Under the pieces are notes generated by a model, which did no database searches, had not been told where the DNA came from, and worked only from the letters and a program-made list of their open reading frames with translations. Source: Frigoribacterium sp. CFBP 13712 (GTDB taxonomy: Bacteria; Actinomycetota; Actinomycetes; Actinomycetales; Microbacteriaceae). From it: 64,000 bases of DNA. How positions within the stretch are numbered: the first letter of the stretch is position 1; every line of letters starts with the position of its first letter. A program made the translations under genes and the position numbers. Shown here one piece after another: positions 34,093 to 42,525 of this stretch. Where the stretch lies: the NCBI RefSeq assembly GCF_014842255.1, contig NZ_JACYVH010000001.1, positions 600,475 through 664,474 of the forward strand. The letters are read 5' to 3'.

Positions 34093-35630
34093 CGTCCGGC
34101 CTCTTCCCGGGCGTGATCGCGCGTCTCGGCGTCGTCGGTCGCTGCGACACGGGGGCTGCGGCGGACCGCGAAGCGCCCGGCGATCTTCGGGCCGACCATC
34201 AGGGCGGCGGCGAAGAGGAGGATGCCGACGCTGATCGGGCTCTGGAGCAGGACGAGGAAGCTGCCCTGGCCGATGGCGGAGGTCTGCACGAGCGCCTTCT
34301 CGAACAGCGGGCCGAGCACGAGGCCCAGCACGAGCGGCGCCATGGGCAGGTCGAGCTCCTTCATGATCCAGCCGACCACCCCGAAGATCAGGACGAGCAC
34401 GACGCTGAACATGTTGTTGCTGACCGAGTAGGCGCCGACGAAGCTGGTCAGCAGGATGATCGGATAGAGGTAGCCGTAGGGGATGCGCAGCATCTGGGCG
34501 AACACCGGCGCGAGCGGCAGGTTCAGCACGAGCAGCATCACGTTGCCGATGAAGAACGACACGAGAAGACCCCAGATCAGCGTGGGCTGCGTCTCGAACA
34601 GGCGGGGTCCGGGCTGGAGCCCGTACACGGTGAAGGCGCCCAGCAGGACCGCCGTCGTGCCGCCTCCGGGGATTCCGAGTGCGAGGGTCGGCACGAAGTT
34701 CGCGTTGGCCGCGGCGTTGTTGGCGCTCTCGGGGGCGGCGACGCCCTCGATGGCGCCCTTGCCGAACATCGCCTTGCGGGGCGACACGCGCTTCTCGATG
34801 CCGTACGCCATGAACGAGGCGAGGGTCGAGCCGGCGCCGGGCAGGATTCCCAGCACGAAGCCGATGCCGCTGCCGCGGAGGATCGGACCGGCGCTGCGCT
34901 TCAGTTCGCCGCGGCTGATGACCATGTCGCGGAACCGGGTGCGGATTGGGGCGTCGGCCCCGCGTCGGATCTGGTGCAGCACCTCTCCGACGGCGAAGAG
35001 ACCGATCATCACCTCGATGAAGGGGATGCCGCTCAGCAGGTTGATGCTGCCGAAGGTGAAGCGCGCGTCGCTGAAGCCGGTCGCGACCCCGACGGTGGAG
35101 ATGAGCAGACCCGCCGCCGCCATCATGAGCCCACGGGACAACGAGCCCCCGGCGAAGCTGACGACGATGACGAGACCGAGGATCATGATCGCGAGGTTCT
35201 GCACCGGTCCGAAGTTGAGGGCCAGGTCCGCGAGCGGAGGGGCGAGCCACATGAGCAGCGCGAGCGAGATGATCGCCGCGACGAACGAGCCGATGGCGCT
35301 GATCGCGAGGGCCGATCCGGCCTTGCCGTTCTTGGCCATCTGATAGCCGTCGAGCGTGGTGACCACGCTCGCGGCCTCGCCGGGCGTCGAGATCAGCACC
35401 GACGTGATCGTGCCGCCGTACTGGGCGCCGTAGTAGATGCCCGCCAGCATGATGAGCGCCGTGACGGGTTCGAGGGTGAGGGTCAGGGGGATGAGGATCG
35501 CGACGCCGGTGGTCGAGCCGAGACCGGGCATCAGCCCGATGATCGTTCCGAGCAGCACGCCGATGAAGCACCAGAGGAGGTTCTCGGGCGTGAAGGCCGT
35601 CGAGAAGCCGAGTGCGAGGTTGTCGAGCAT
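34089..35630 (-). CDS. tctA: Tripartite tricarboxylate transporter, large membrane subunit TctA
   Basis: A 513-residue TctA-type permease with about 12 membrane helices. Conserved segments are FIGVLLGTIIGLMPGLGSTT at the N-terminus, IYYGAQYGGTITSVLISTPGE and GIGFVLGILPGAGSTLASF in the second repeat, and the AAPESANNAAANANFVPTLALG loop. It forms the translocation channel with TctB and receives cargo from the periplasmic-type binding protein TctC; these systems import citrate and other carboxylates or sugar acids. Its ATG is nine bases after the tctB stop, and its stop overlaps the isomerase ATG. Confidence 0.93.
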   Translation of the reverse strand: MLDNLALGFSTAFTPENLLWCFIGVLLGTIIGLMPGLGSTTGVAILIPLTLTLEPVTALIMLAGIYYGAQYGGTITSVLISTPGEAASVVTTLDGYQMAKNGKAGSALAISAIGSFVAAIISLALLMWLAPPLADLALNFGPVQNLAIMILGLVIVVSFAGGSLSRGLMMAAAGLLISTVGVATGFSDARFTFGSINLLSGIPFIEVMIGLFAVGEVLHQIRRGADAPIRTRFRDMVISRGELKRSAGPILRGSGIGFVLGILPGAGSTLASFMAYGIEKRVSPRKAMFGKGAIEGVAAPESANNAAANANFVPTLALGIPGGGTTAVLLGAFTVYGLQPGPRLFETQPTLIWGLLVSFFIGNVMLLVLNLPLAPVFAQMLRIPYGYLYPIILLTSFVGAYSVSNNMFSVVLVLIFGVVGWIMKELDLPMAPLVLGLVLGPLFEKALVQTSAIGQGSFLVLLQSPISVGILLFAAALMVGPKIAGRFAVRRSPRVAATDDAETRDHAREEAGR

Positions 35631-35639
35631 GGTCGTCCT

Positions 35640-36254
35640 TCAGATCAGGCCGAGCAGACCCTGCGGCAGCGGCACGCGCAGCAGGGCGACGAAGATGGCG
35701 TAGGTCACGACGCCCGCGGCGACCGCCACGAGGGCGGACGGGAGGACTCGGCGGTGCTCCACGAAGACGGCGACCACGAAGAGCAGCAGCACGAAGGCGA
35801 GGAGGAAGCCGACCACCTGCACCATGGCGAGCGTGACGACGACGAGGCCGAGCACGACCGCCAGCATGCGGTTGCGCTGACGCTGGGTGCGGCCGAGGAT
35901 GTCGACTCCGTCGTCGTCGTCCGTCGCCAGGGGCGAGTGGATCCACTGGGTGCTGGTCGTGGGAGCACCCGGGTCGAGCGGGTCGCCGAGGACGATGCCG
36001 TCGTCGGGCCGGGAGCGCGTGTCGAGGATGAGCTCGGCCTGGGAGGGCCGGTCGGGACGTCGACGGAGGCGCCCCACCAGATCGAGGACGGCGAACACGG
36101 CGACCAGGCCGCCGGCCATGGCGGGCAGGAAGCCCGGGCCGATCTCGCCTCCCTCGACCGTCACGCCGTACCCGAGACCCCCGACGAGGGCGGCGGAGCC
36201 GATCGCCGCGAGGACGGCGCTGGCGGCGAGTCCGCCGCGGTGGACGGCCGTCAC
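35640..36254 (-). CDS. tctB: Tripartite tricarboxylate transporter, small membrane subunit TctB
   Basis: A 204-residue TctB-type protein with four predicted helices: residues 10-30, 40-60, and two in the C-terminal third (LAVVLGLVVVTLAMVQVVG and beyond). The middle 60-residue Asp-rich loop is poorly conserved. The GEIGPGFLPAMAGGL stretch is typical of the family (GPGFFP). It supports TctA in the membrane. GTG at 36254 overlaps the tctC stop as GTGA. It is less conserved than TctA or TctC, as is usual. Confidence 0.88.
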   Translation of the reverse strand: MTAVHRGGLAASAVLAAIGSAALVGGLGYGVTVEGGEIGPGFLPAMAGGLVAVFAVLDLVGRLRRRPDRPSQAELILDTRSRPDDGIVLGDPLDPGAPTTSTQWIHSPLATDDDDGVDILGRTQRQRNRMLAVVLGLVVVTLAMVQVVGFLLAFVLLLFVVAVFVEHRRVLPSALVAVAAGVVTYAIFVALLRVPLPQGLLGLI

Positions 36255-37216
36255 TCGGCGAACACCTTCTCGAGGTCGGCCGTGTTCTCGCCGAGGTAGG
36301 TGCCGAACTCGTCGCCGTACTGGGCGTTCGGCTGCAGGTAGTTGCTCTCGACGTACTCGGTGTACGCGTCGCTGTCGGCGTACGCCTCTCCCGCGTCGAT
36401 CCAGAACTGCTCGGTCTCGGCGCTGATGCCACCCGGGGCGATGAAGCCGCGGAACTGCGCGAACGACACGTCGATGCCCTGCTCGGCGGCCGTGGGGATG
36501 TCGGCGAGCGCCTCGTACTCGTAACGGTCTTCGGCGACGGCGCACAGCGCCTTGAGGTCGCCGGCCTCGAGCTGGGCGATGACCTCCGCCGGGTTGAGCG
36601 ACGCGACGTCCACCTGGCCGCCGAGCAGACCCGTGAGCACCTCGCTGCCGGACTCGAACGGCACGCGGTCGAACTCGACGTCCTCCTCCTGCTCGATGAG
36701 GGTGAAGACGATCTCGTCGAGCGACGTCGATCCCGACACCGCGGCGACGACGCGCTCGTCGGCGGCCGCATCCACGACGTCGGTGCAGGTGTCGTACTCG
36801 CTGTCGGCCGGGACGACGATCAGAGTGAAGTCGTCGCCTACCTTCATGATCGGCGTGAAGTCCTCGTAGGTGAACTGGACGTCCTGGGTGACGGGCAGCG
36901 CGAGCATCGCCGTCTCGGCCGCGAGCAGCAGATCGTTGCGGCCCTCCTGTCCGAGGAAGTACGAGTAACCGATGGCGCCCGAACCGCCTTCGCGGTTCTC
37001 GACGCTGACGTTCAGGCCGGTGCCGCCTTCGAGGCCCGAGGCGATCGCGCGACCCGAGAGGTCGCTGCCGCCACCGGCGCCCATCGGGACGAGCATCGTG
37101 ACGTTGCCCGTGGGGGCGCCGTCGGCGGTGCTGCCTCCCGCAGCGGAACCGCAGGCGGTGAGGCAGAGCAGGGACGCCGCGGCAAGGCCGGCGACGAGGG
37201 GGGTACGTGACTTCAT
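36251..37216 (-). CDS. tctC: Tripartite tricarboxylate transporter substrate-binding lipoprotein TctC
   Basis: A 321-residue binding protein. The signal peptide ends in a lipobox LCLTAC (Cys 22), so it is a lipoprotein on the outer face of the membrane. The body has the Bug/TctC fold: VTMLVPMGAGGGSDLSGRAIA, NREGGSGAIGY and FESGSEVLTGLLGGQVD. It binds a carboxylate-containing substrate and feeds TctAB. It is the first gene of the minus-strand operon tctC-tctB-tctA-isomerase-dhaKL-rpiB-pdxA-tpi. A GGAGA ribosome site precedes the ATG, and a palindromic site 65-77 bases upstream probably binds the GntR regulator. Confidence 0.92.
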   Translation of the reverse strand: MKSRTPLVAGLAAASLLCLTACGSAAGGSTADGAPTGNVTMLVPMGAGGGSDLSGRAIASGLEGGTGLNVSVENREGGSGAIGYSYFLGQEGRNDLLLAAETAMLALPVTQDVQFTYEDFTPIMKVGDDFTLIVVPADSEYDTCTDVVDAAADERVVAAVSGSTSLDEIVFTLIEQEEDVEFDRVPFESGSEVLTGLLGGQVDVASLNPAEVIAQLEAGDLKALCAVAEDRYEYEALADIPTAAEQGIDVSFAQFRGFIAPGGISAETEQFWIDAGEAYADSDAYTEYVESNYLQPNAQYGDEFGTYLGENTADLEKVFAE

Positions 37217-37280
37217 CGTCTTGATCTCCAGTGATCGGGTCCACCCGGGTGCGAACCACCCGCTTCAGGAACTATCGCAT

Positions 37281-37292
37281 ATCCTATCGGAT
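37281..37292. promoter_or_regulatory. Putative GntR operator ATCCTATCGGAT upstream of tctC
   Basis: An inverted repeat ATCC-TATC-GGAT upstream of the first gene of the tct operon, in an A+T-richer patch (GCATATCCTATCGGATTCGC). It resembles the site upstream of the GntR gene (TTCCTATAGGCG), supporting control by that regulator. Confidence 0.55.
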
Positions 37293-37352
37293 TCGCGCCA
37301 GCCCTGTGTCGATGGTCTCTGGTCAGCCCCCCCGGTCAGATCCCCGCGAGGC

Positions 37353-38441
37353 TCACCCGCGCCTCCTGAGCTCCCGCGACAGCAGCCAGACGAGGTAGCA
37401 GCCGCCGACGACGACCGTCACGACGCCGACCGGCACCGTGACCGGCAGCACGTGCTGCGCGATCAGGTCCGAGCCGAGCAGGACGACGGCACCGGTCAGC
37501 GCCGACGCGACCAGCGGCACGTGCGCCGTGCGCGTGAGACGCCTCGCGATCTGCGGGGCGGCCAGGGCGACGAACGCGACCGGACCGGAGACGGTCGTGG
37601 CCACGCAGACCAGCGCGACGCCGATCACCAGCGAGGAGGCGCGCAGCCGTTCGACCCGCACCCCCGTCACCGCGGCGAGGTCGTCTCCGATGCCCAGCTG
37701 CCGGAGCCCCGGAGCCAGCACCGGCACAACGAGCAGGAGGAGCACCACGAGCACGCCCGCCGCCCCGACCCCCGTCGCCTCGACACCCGCCAGCGTGCCG
37801 GCACCCCACGCCGACGCGAACAGCGCCGTGTCGAGCTCGACCTGCAGCAGCAGCCAGGTGCCGAGCGACGCCGCCATCGACGACACCGCGATGCCCACCA
37901 CGATGAACCGGAACCCGCCGGCCGACGTCCCGCTCGAGAGCAGGGCGATCAGCAGGGCCGTCACGAGACCGCCGATCAGAGCTCCGAGGGTTCGCGACTC
38001 CCACGACGGCCCGACGACGATCAGCGCGCCGAGCATCCCGACGAACGCGCCGTTCGACAGACCCATGATGTCGGGGCTCGCGAGGGGATTCCGGGTCACG
38101 GTCTGGAACAGCCCGCCGGCGACCCCGAGCGCGATCCCCACCACCGCGGCGGCCGCGATGCGCGGCAGCCGCCACTCGAGCACGATCGTGCGAGGCAGAC
38201 CCTCTGTCGACCCGGTGACGATGCCGAGCACGTCGGGCAGAGAGACGGCGAAGTCGCCCGACATCGACCCGACGACGGCCAGGGCGAGCGCGGCGGCGAT
38301 GAGCGAGACCGAGACCGCCACGACACGATGCCGTCCGGGGCCGGGCCGCCCGCTGGCTGGACGATCGGCACCAGCCGCACCAGGCGCACCGGCCCCACCG
38401 GCCGCGCCGACCGCCCGCTCGCGCCGCGACGTCCCGCTCAC
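37353..38441 (-). CDS. FecCD-type iron-siderophore permease (second of two)
   Basis: A 362-residue BtuC/FecCD-family permease with about ten membrane helices. Conserved pieces are WRLPRIAAAAVVGIALGVAGGLFQTVTRNPLASPDIMG, and GPVAFVALAAPQIARRLTRTAH near the C-terminus, the ATPase-coupling region. Residues 1-40 are a low-complexity Ala/Gly/Arg tail. It pairs with the upstream permease and binding protein to import a ferric siderophore. The start is GTG at 38441, overlapping the first permease stop. A dispersed motif (37358) marks the 3' end. No ATPase gene follows. Confidence 0.9.
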   Translation of the reverse strand: MSGTSRRERAVGAAGGAGAPGAAGADRPASGRPGPGRHRVVAVSVSLIAAALALAVVGSMSGDFAVSLPDVLGIVTGSTEGLPRTIVLEWRLPRIAAAAVVGIALGVAGGLFQTVTRNPLASPDIMGLSNGAFVGMLGALIVVGPSWESRTLGALIGGLVTALLIALLSSGTSAGGFRFIVVGIAVSSMAASLGTWLLLQVELDTALFASAWGAGTLAGVEATGVGAAGVLVVLLLLVVPVLAPGLRQLGIGDDLAAVTGVRVERLRASSLVIGVALVCVATTVSGPVAFVALAAPQIARRLTRTAHVPLVASALTGAVVLLGSDLIAQHVLPVTVPVGVVTVVVGGCYLVWLLSRELRRRG

Positions 38442-39529
38442 AGCGCCGTGGCCCCGCGTCGGCGCCGCACCAGCACGACGAGCACGGGCGCTCCGACGAA
38501 CGCGGTGACGATCCCGACCGGCATCTCGGACGGCGACACGAGCACCCGTCCGACGACGTCCGACACGAGCACGAGCACGGGCGCGACCAGCATCGAGCCG
38601 ACGACGATGCGGCGGTGGTCGACGCCGATCCCCCAGCGCACCACGTGCGGGATCATCAGGCCGACGAACGAGATCGGGCCGGCGAGCGCCGTGGCCGTGC
38701 CGGCGAGCAGGGTGATGGCGGCGAGCGAGAGGAGGCGCGTGCGCGCGAGGTGCACCCCCTGACTCACCGCGGTGTCGTCGCCGAGCGCGACCGCATTCAG
38801 GGCGGGCGCGACGACGAGGGCGAGCATCGCGCCGAGGGCGACGAGGGGCGCGACCGAGGCGAGCCCGTCGAGACCGCGACCGACGAGACTCCCGGCCGAC
38901 CAGCCGAGGAGGCGCTCGAACGCATCCGGGTTCGTCAACGTCAGCCCCGTGGTGACGCCCGAGAGCACCGCCCCGACCGCGAGACCGGCGAGCGTCAGCC
39001 GGACGGGGTCGGCGCGGCCCCGGCCCGCCGACCCGAGCACGGAGACCACGGCGGTCAGCACGAGCGCCCCGCCGAAGGCGAACCAGACGTACTGACCGAT
39101 CTCGACGACGCCGAAGAAGACGACGGCGACGGCCACCGCGGCCGCGGCGCCCGCATTGACACCGAGGATGCCCGGGTCGGCCAGCGGGTTCCGGGTCAGC
39201 GCCTGCATCAGGGCCCCGGCTCCGCCCAGCCCGACGCCGACCACCGCACCGACCAGCGTGCGCGGCAGCCGCTGCTCGATCACGACGAAGCGGGACTCGT
39301 CGGTGCCGCCCCCGGCGAGGGTGTCGAGCACGAGCCGCGGGCTCAGCGCGTTGGCGCCGAGCGCGAGCGACAGCAGGGCGGCGACCAGCAGCGCGACGAC
39401 GGCGACGGCGATCCCGACGCCGACCCTCATCCGCCTCGCCTGCGGTTGCTCAGCCAGGCGGCGCTCAGCCAGGCGGCGCTCAGCCAGGCGGCGCCCAGCC
39501 AGGCGGCGATCGTCGGGGAGGCGCGTCAC
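38438..39529 (-). CDS. FecCD-type iron-siderophore permease (first of two)
   Basis: A 363-residue FecCD-family permease; its helices parallel those of the next gene (RLPRTLVGAVVGVGLGGAGALMQALTRNPLADPGILG, then SFVGLMIPHVVRWG). GTG at 39529 overlaps the binding-protein stop and is therefore preferred, but it adds a 33-residue tail of RRLAE-type repeats encoded by a 15-bp tandem repeat; an ATG at 39430 starts directly at the first helix (MRVGVGIAV) and is a reasonable alternative. It forms a heterodimeric channel with its downstream partner. Expression should be iron-repressed through the box upstream of the binding protein. Confidence 0.9.
   Translation of the reverse strand: MTRLPDDRRLAGRRLAERRLAERRLAEQPQARRMRVGVGIAVAVVALLVAALLSLALGANALSPRLVLDTLAGGGTDESRFVVIEQRLPRTLVGAVVGVGLGGAGALMQALTRNPLADPGILGVNAGAAAAVAVAVVFFGVVEIGQYVWFAFGGALVLTAVVSVLGSAGRGRADPVRLTLAGLAVGAVLSGVTTGLTLTNPDAFERLLGWSAGSLVGRGLDGLASVAPLVALGAMLALVVAPALNAVALGDDTAVSQGVHLARTRLLSLAAITLLAGTATALAGPISFVGLMIPHVVRWGIGVDHRRIVVGSMLVAPVLVLVSDVVGRVLVSPSEMPVGIVTAFVGAPVLVVLVRRRRGATAL
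39448..39507 (-). repeat. 15-bp tandem repeat in the permease N-terminus
   Basis: Four tandem copies of GCTCAGCCAGGCGGC (39448, 39463, 39478, 39493; the last has one change). On the coding strand they give a repeated five-residue RRLAE-type unit. Because the unit is a multiple of three, copy-number change would keep the frame. Confidence 0.9.
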
Positions 39530-40458
39530 CGGGTGCGGCTCAGGACGCCCTCGATGTCGTCGAGCACGGCCAGACCGCCGAGCGGACCGACCCCGGTGAT
39601 CCAGTACGACTGGTCGACGAGGTGCAGCTCGGGGAACGCCGAGGCGTTGTCGCTGATCGCCTCGGGCGTCGTCGACTCGTCGGAGACGTCGGTGGTCGTG
39701 ACGAAGACCTGGTCGGCCGTCGCGTCGAGCACCTTCTCGGGTGAGAGGTCCACCGAGATCGAGTCCTCCCAGTCGCGCTCGGGAGTCTCGAAGCCCACGC
39801 ACTCGAGGGTGCTGCCGGCGAACGACTCGGGGCCGTAGAGGGTCAGCAGGCCGTCGCGGGGCCTGATCAGCTGCGCCGTGCCCGAGACGTCGAACTCGGA
39901 GGCGATCTCGTCGCAGCGTGCCTGGTAGTCGGCCAGCAGCGCCGTCGCCTCGTCGGCCCGGCCGAGCGCCTCGCCGACGAGAGCCACGTTGTCCTTCCAG
40001 GGGTCGGCCTGCGAGGCCAGGAAGACCGTCGGCGCGACCGCGCTGAGCTGGTCGTAGAGCGCCGAGTGGCGCGACTCGGTGCCGATCACGAGATCGGGGG
40101 CGAGCGAGGCGATCTTCTCGACGTCGGGCTCGGTGACGGTGCCGACCGTCTCGATCGACGCCGCCTCGTCGCCCAGGTAGGCCGGCACACCGGCCGCTTC
40201 GTTGAGCACCGCGGCACCGACCGGCACGATGCCGAGCGCGATGGTGGTGTCGAGGGCGACGGGTTCGAGCACGACCACGCGCTGCGGCGCGGCCGGGACG
40301 GCCGTCTCGCCGCGGGCGTGCGCGACCGTCCGGGCGGACGACGACGAGGACGCGTCGGCCTCGGAGCCGTCGGCGGCCGAGCCGACACCGGTCGTGCAGG
40401 CGGACAACGCGACCGAGAGGGCGACGGCGACCGATGCGGACGCGAGGCGGATGAGCAT
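39526..40458 (-). CDS. Iron-siderophore ABC transporter substrate-binding lipoprotein
   Basis: A 310-residue FepB/FhuD-like binding protein. The signal peptide ends in lipobox LSAC (Cys about 20), then a Ser/Asp-rich linker and the two-lobed Fe-siderophore fold: QRVVVLEPVALDTTIALGI, LAPDLVIGTESRHSALYDQL, and ATADQVFVTTTDV in the second lobe. ATG at 40458 begins a proper lipoprotein signal; the longer frame starts at 40581, within three bases of the iron box, and has no ribosome site. It delivers ferric siderophore to the two FecCD permeases downstream. Control should be by DtxR/IdeR through the box at 40584. Confidence 0.9.
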   Translation of the reverse strand: MLIRLASASVAVALSVALSACTTGVGSAADGSEADASSSSSARTVAHARGETAVPAAPQRVVVLEPVALDTTIALGIVPVGAAVLNEAAGVPAYLGDEAASIETVGTVTEPDVEKIASLAPDLVIGTESRHSALYDQLSAVAPTVFLASQADPWKDNVALVGEALGRADEATALLADYQARCDEIASEFDVSGTAQLIRPRDGLLTLYGPESFAGSTLECVGFETPERDWEDSISVDLSPEKVLDATADQVFVTTTDVSDESTTPEAISDNASAFPELHLVDQSYWITGVGPLGGLAVLDDIEGVLSRTR

Positions 40459-40583
40459 CGGGGACCGCCCGGACGGGGAGATCGACGGGGAGGAGGGGCG
40501 AGGGAGAACCACGGGGAGAGCCTTCGATCGTCTGACGAGAGGGGGAGCCGGGTCGGGACCGGCTGGAACGGGGACGACCATAG

Positions 40584-40600
40584 TAGGTAAGCCTTACCTA
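40584..40600. promoter_or_regulatory. DtxR/IdeR-type iron box
   Basis: TAGGTAAGCCTTACCTA is a 17-bp inverted repeat with 8-bp arms, close to the actinobacterial DtxR/IdeR consensus TWAGGTWAGSCTWACCTWA. It lies upstream of the siderophore-uptake operon, as expected for iron-dependent repression. Confidence 0.85.
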
Positions 40601-40639
40601 ACACAACTGGGCGTCGGGGCGCCGTCGACGGCGAGCGCC

Positions 40640-40645
40640 TAGCGT
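40640..40645 (+). promoter_or_regulatory. -10 element TAGCGT
   Basis: TAGCGT lies 28 bases upstream of the ATG at 40674. The same hexamer is found before the CitE-like gene (48593-48598) and the candidate small RNA (25036-25041). Confidence 0.4.
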
Positions 40646-40673
40646 CGACCGCACCCAGCACGAGAGGACCCCC

Positions 40674-41078
40674 ATGAGCGAGAGCACCGACCGCACCGAC
40701 GGCCCGAACGCCGCACGACCCGACGACGAGCGCGCCGCCGTGGATCAGGCGACCCTCGAGGCGGCCGCCGTCGAGACCTACCGCGCCAGCCAAGGCGACG
40801 GCAGCCCCGACGCGAGCGACCGCGACGGCACCGCCGACACCGAGACCGACACTCAGGGGGCGCCCGCGACCGGCGACGAGGCGACCCCCGACGGCGACGT
40901 CGCGCAGCCCCTCGGCGGCACGCTCTCGGGCGAGGAGGACTACGTCGCGGCGAGCCCGGCCGGGCTCTCGGGCGAGCAGGACGCCGCCCTCGCCGCGGAT
41001 GTGCGCTCCGACGACCCCGAGGCCGGTGCCCACCGCGGTGACATCGGCGCGAACCGCGGCGGCAGCGGCGGCCGCTGA
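40674..41078 (+). CDS. Acidic, disordered hypothetical protein
   Basis: A 134-residue protein rich in Asp, Glu, Ala, Gly and Thr with no hydrophobic core or membrane helix; it looks largely disordered. The middle contains LSGEEDYVAASPAGLSGEQDAALAADVRSDDPEAG, a mildly repetitive LSGE pattern. I recognise no family. It is supported by a GAGAGGA ribosome site, a -10-like TAGCGT and a strong palindromic terminator immediately after the stop. It is divergent from the iron-siderophore operon and shares its 215-base control region, which includes the iron box. Confidence 0.6.
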   Translation: MSESTDRTDGPNAARPDDERAAVDQATLEAAAVETYRASQGDGSPDASDRDGTADTETDTQGAPATGDEATPDGDVAQPLGGTLSGEEDYVAASPAGLSGEQDAALAADVRSDDPEAGAHRGDIGANRGGSGGR

Positions 41079-41085
41079 CCCCGCG

Positions 41086-41155
41086 GCGAGACACCACGGA
41101 GTCACCGAGACCCCGGCGCGCGCACCGGGGTCTCCACGACTTCGTGGGGTCTCGC
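41086..41155. terminator. Concentric 70-bp palindrome with 19-bp internal periodicity (terminator)
   Basis: Inner arms GAGACCCCGG (41107-41116) and CCGGGGTCTC (41125-41134) are perfect. Outer arms GCGAGACACCACGGAGTC (41086-41103) and its near-complement (41138-41155) share the same centre with two mismatches. GAGACMCC recurs at 41088 and 41107, and GGGGTCTC at 41127 and 41146, both 19 bp apart. It follows a gene stop by about 8 bases and should terminate that gene; it has the same layout as the elements at 10078 and 21137. Confidence 0.8.
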
Positions 41156-41184
41156 GGGCGACCAGGTGGTGCATGCTGGTTTCG

Positions 41185-42483
41185 ATGACTTCTTCACGCC
41201 CTCACCTCGACGATCTCGCCCGCTTCATCACCGCCTCCCCCTCGTCGTTCCACGCCGCGGCCGAGGCCGCCCGGCGTCTCGACGAGGCCGGCTTCACCCG
41301 ACTCGTCGAGACCGACGCCTGGCCGACCGGCCCGGGTGCCCGCTACATCGTGCGCGACGGCGCCGTCGTCGCCTGGATCGAGCCGACCGGAGCGGGCGCG
41401 ACCACGCCGTTCCGCGTGGTCGGCGCGCACACCGACTCCCCCGGATTCAAGCTCAAGCCGAAGCCGACGACCGGCACGCGCGGCTGGCTGCAGGCCGGCG
41501 TCGAGGTCTACGGCGGGCCGCTGTTCAACTCGTGGCTCGACCGCGACCTCGAGTTCGCGGGGCGCCTCGTCACCCGCACCGGCGAGACGCGCCTCGTGCG
41601 GACCGGCCCGCTGCTGAGGTTCCCGCAGCTGGCCGTGCACCTCGATCGCGGTGTCAACGCCGAGGGTCTGAAGCTCGACCCCCAGCGCCACCTGAACCCC
41701 GTCGTCGGGGCCGGCCCGCTCGACGAGGCCGACGTGCTCGGCCACCTGGCGGCGTTGGCGGGTCTGGCGCCCGCCGACGTGACCGGGTACGACGTGGTCG
41801 TGGCCGACACCGCGCCTCCTGCACGTCTCGGTCTCGACGGCGAGCTCTTCGCGGCCGGCCGCATGGACAACCTCACGTCGACCCACGCCGGGCTCGTCGC
41901 CCTGATCGAGACCGCGGCGAGCGCAGGAGGCGCGGGTGCTGAACTCGATCACGTCGCCGTGTTCGCCGCCTTCGACCACGAGGAGGTCGGTTCGGCGACG
42001 CCCTCGGGCGCCGCGGGTCCGATGCTCGAGGATGTGCTGGCCCGCGTCTCGGACGGCCTCGGAGCGACCGCCACGGATCACCGGCGCGCCCTCGCGGCGT
42101 CGTGGTGCCTCAGCGCCGACGCCGGTCACGCCGTGCACCCGAACTACCCCGAGCGCCACGACCCCGCCAACCAGCCGATCGTGAACGGCGGTCCGCTGCT
42201 GAAGATCAACGCCAACCAGCGATATGCGACCGACGGGCTCGGGGCCGCCGAGTGGTCGAGGGCGTGCGAGCAGGCCGGGGTGCCGTTCCAGGAGTTCGTG
42301 TCGAGCAACGCCGTGCCCTGCGGCTCGACGATCGGGCCCATCACGGCGACGCGGCTGGGCATCCGCACCATCGACGTCGGGGTGCCGTTGCTCGGCATGC
42401 ACTCGGCCCGCGAGCTGTGCGGCGCCGACGACCCCGGGTACCTGTCGCGCGCCGCCGCGGCGTTCCTCGCCCCCGTCGCCTAG
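41185..42483 (+). CDS. apeB: M18 family aminopeptidase
   Basis: A 432-residue M18 metallo-aminopeptidase. The di-zinc site is visible: His in VVGAHTDSPGFKLKP, Asp in LFAAGRMDNLTS, Glu pair in FAAFDHEEVGS, Asp in SADAGHAVHPNY and the final His in GVPLLGMHSARE. It removes N-terminal acidic or neutral residues and normally forms a dodecamer. ATG at 41185 lies seven bases after a CATGCT -10-like hexamer; an ATG at 41173 is an alternative. Two dispersed motifs in opposite orientation (41811, 41926) fall in loops flanking the Asp motif. Confidence 0.93.
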   Translation: MTSSRPHLDDLARFITASPSSFHAAAEAARRLDEAGFTRLVETDAWPTGPGARYIVRDGAVVAWIEPTGAGATTPFRVVGAHTDSPGFKLKPKPTTGTRGWLQAGVEVYGGPLFNSWLDRDLEFAGRLVTRTGETRLVRTGPLLRFPQLAVHLDRGVNAEGLKLDPQRHLNPVVGAGPLDEADVLGHLAALAGLAPADVTGYDVVVADTAPPARLGLDGELFAAGRMDNLTSTHAGLVALIETAASAGGAGAELDHVAVFAAFDHEEVGSATPSGAAGPMLEDVLARVSDGLGATATDHRRALAASWCLSADAGHAVHPNYPERHDPANQPIVNGGPLLKINANQRYATDGLGAAEWSRACEQAGVPFQEFVSSNAVPCGSTIGPITATRLGIRTIDVGVPLLGMHSARELCGADDPGYLSRAAAAFLAPVA

Positions 42484-42525
42484 GCCCCCGAGGGCGCTCG
42501 CGTCGGCGGACCCCCGACGGTCGGC

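Noticed and set aside
33088-36771. Very long open frame (over 1200 codons) on the minus strand
   Set aside because: Only its 3' third is the isomerase gene; upstream it runs antiframe through tctA, tctB and tctC, which have clear family motifs in another frame. High G+C makes such stop-free frames common.
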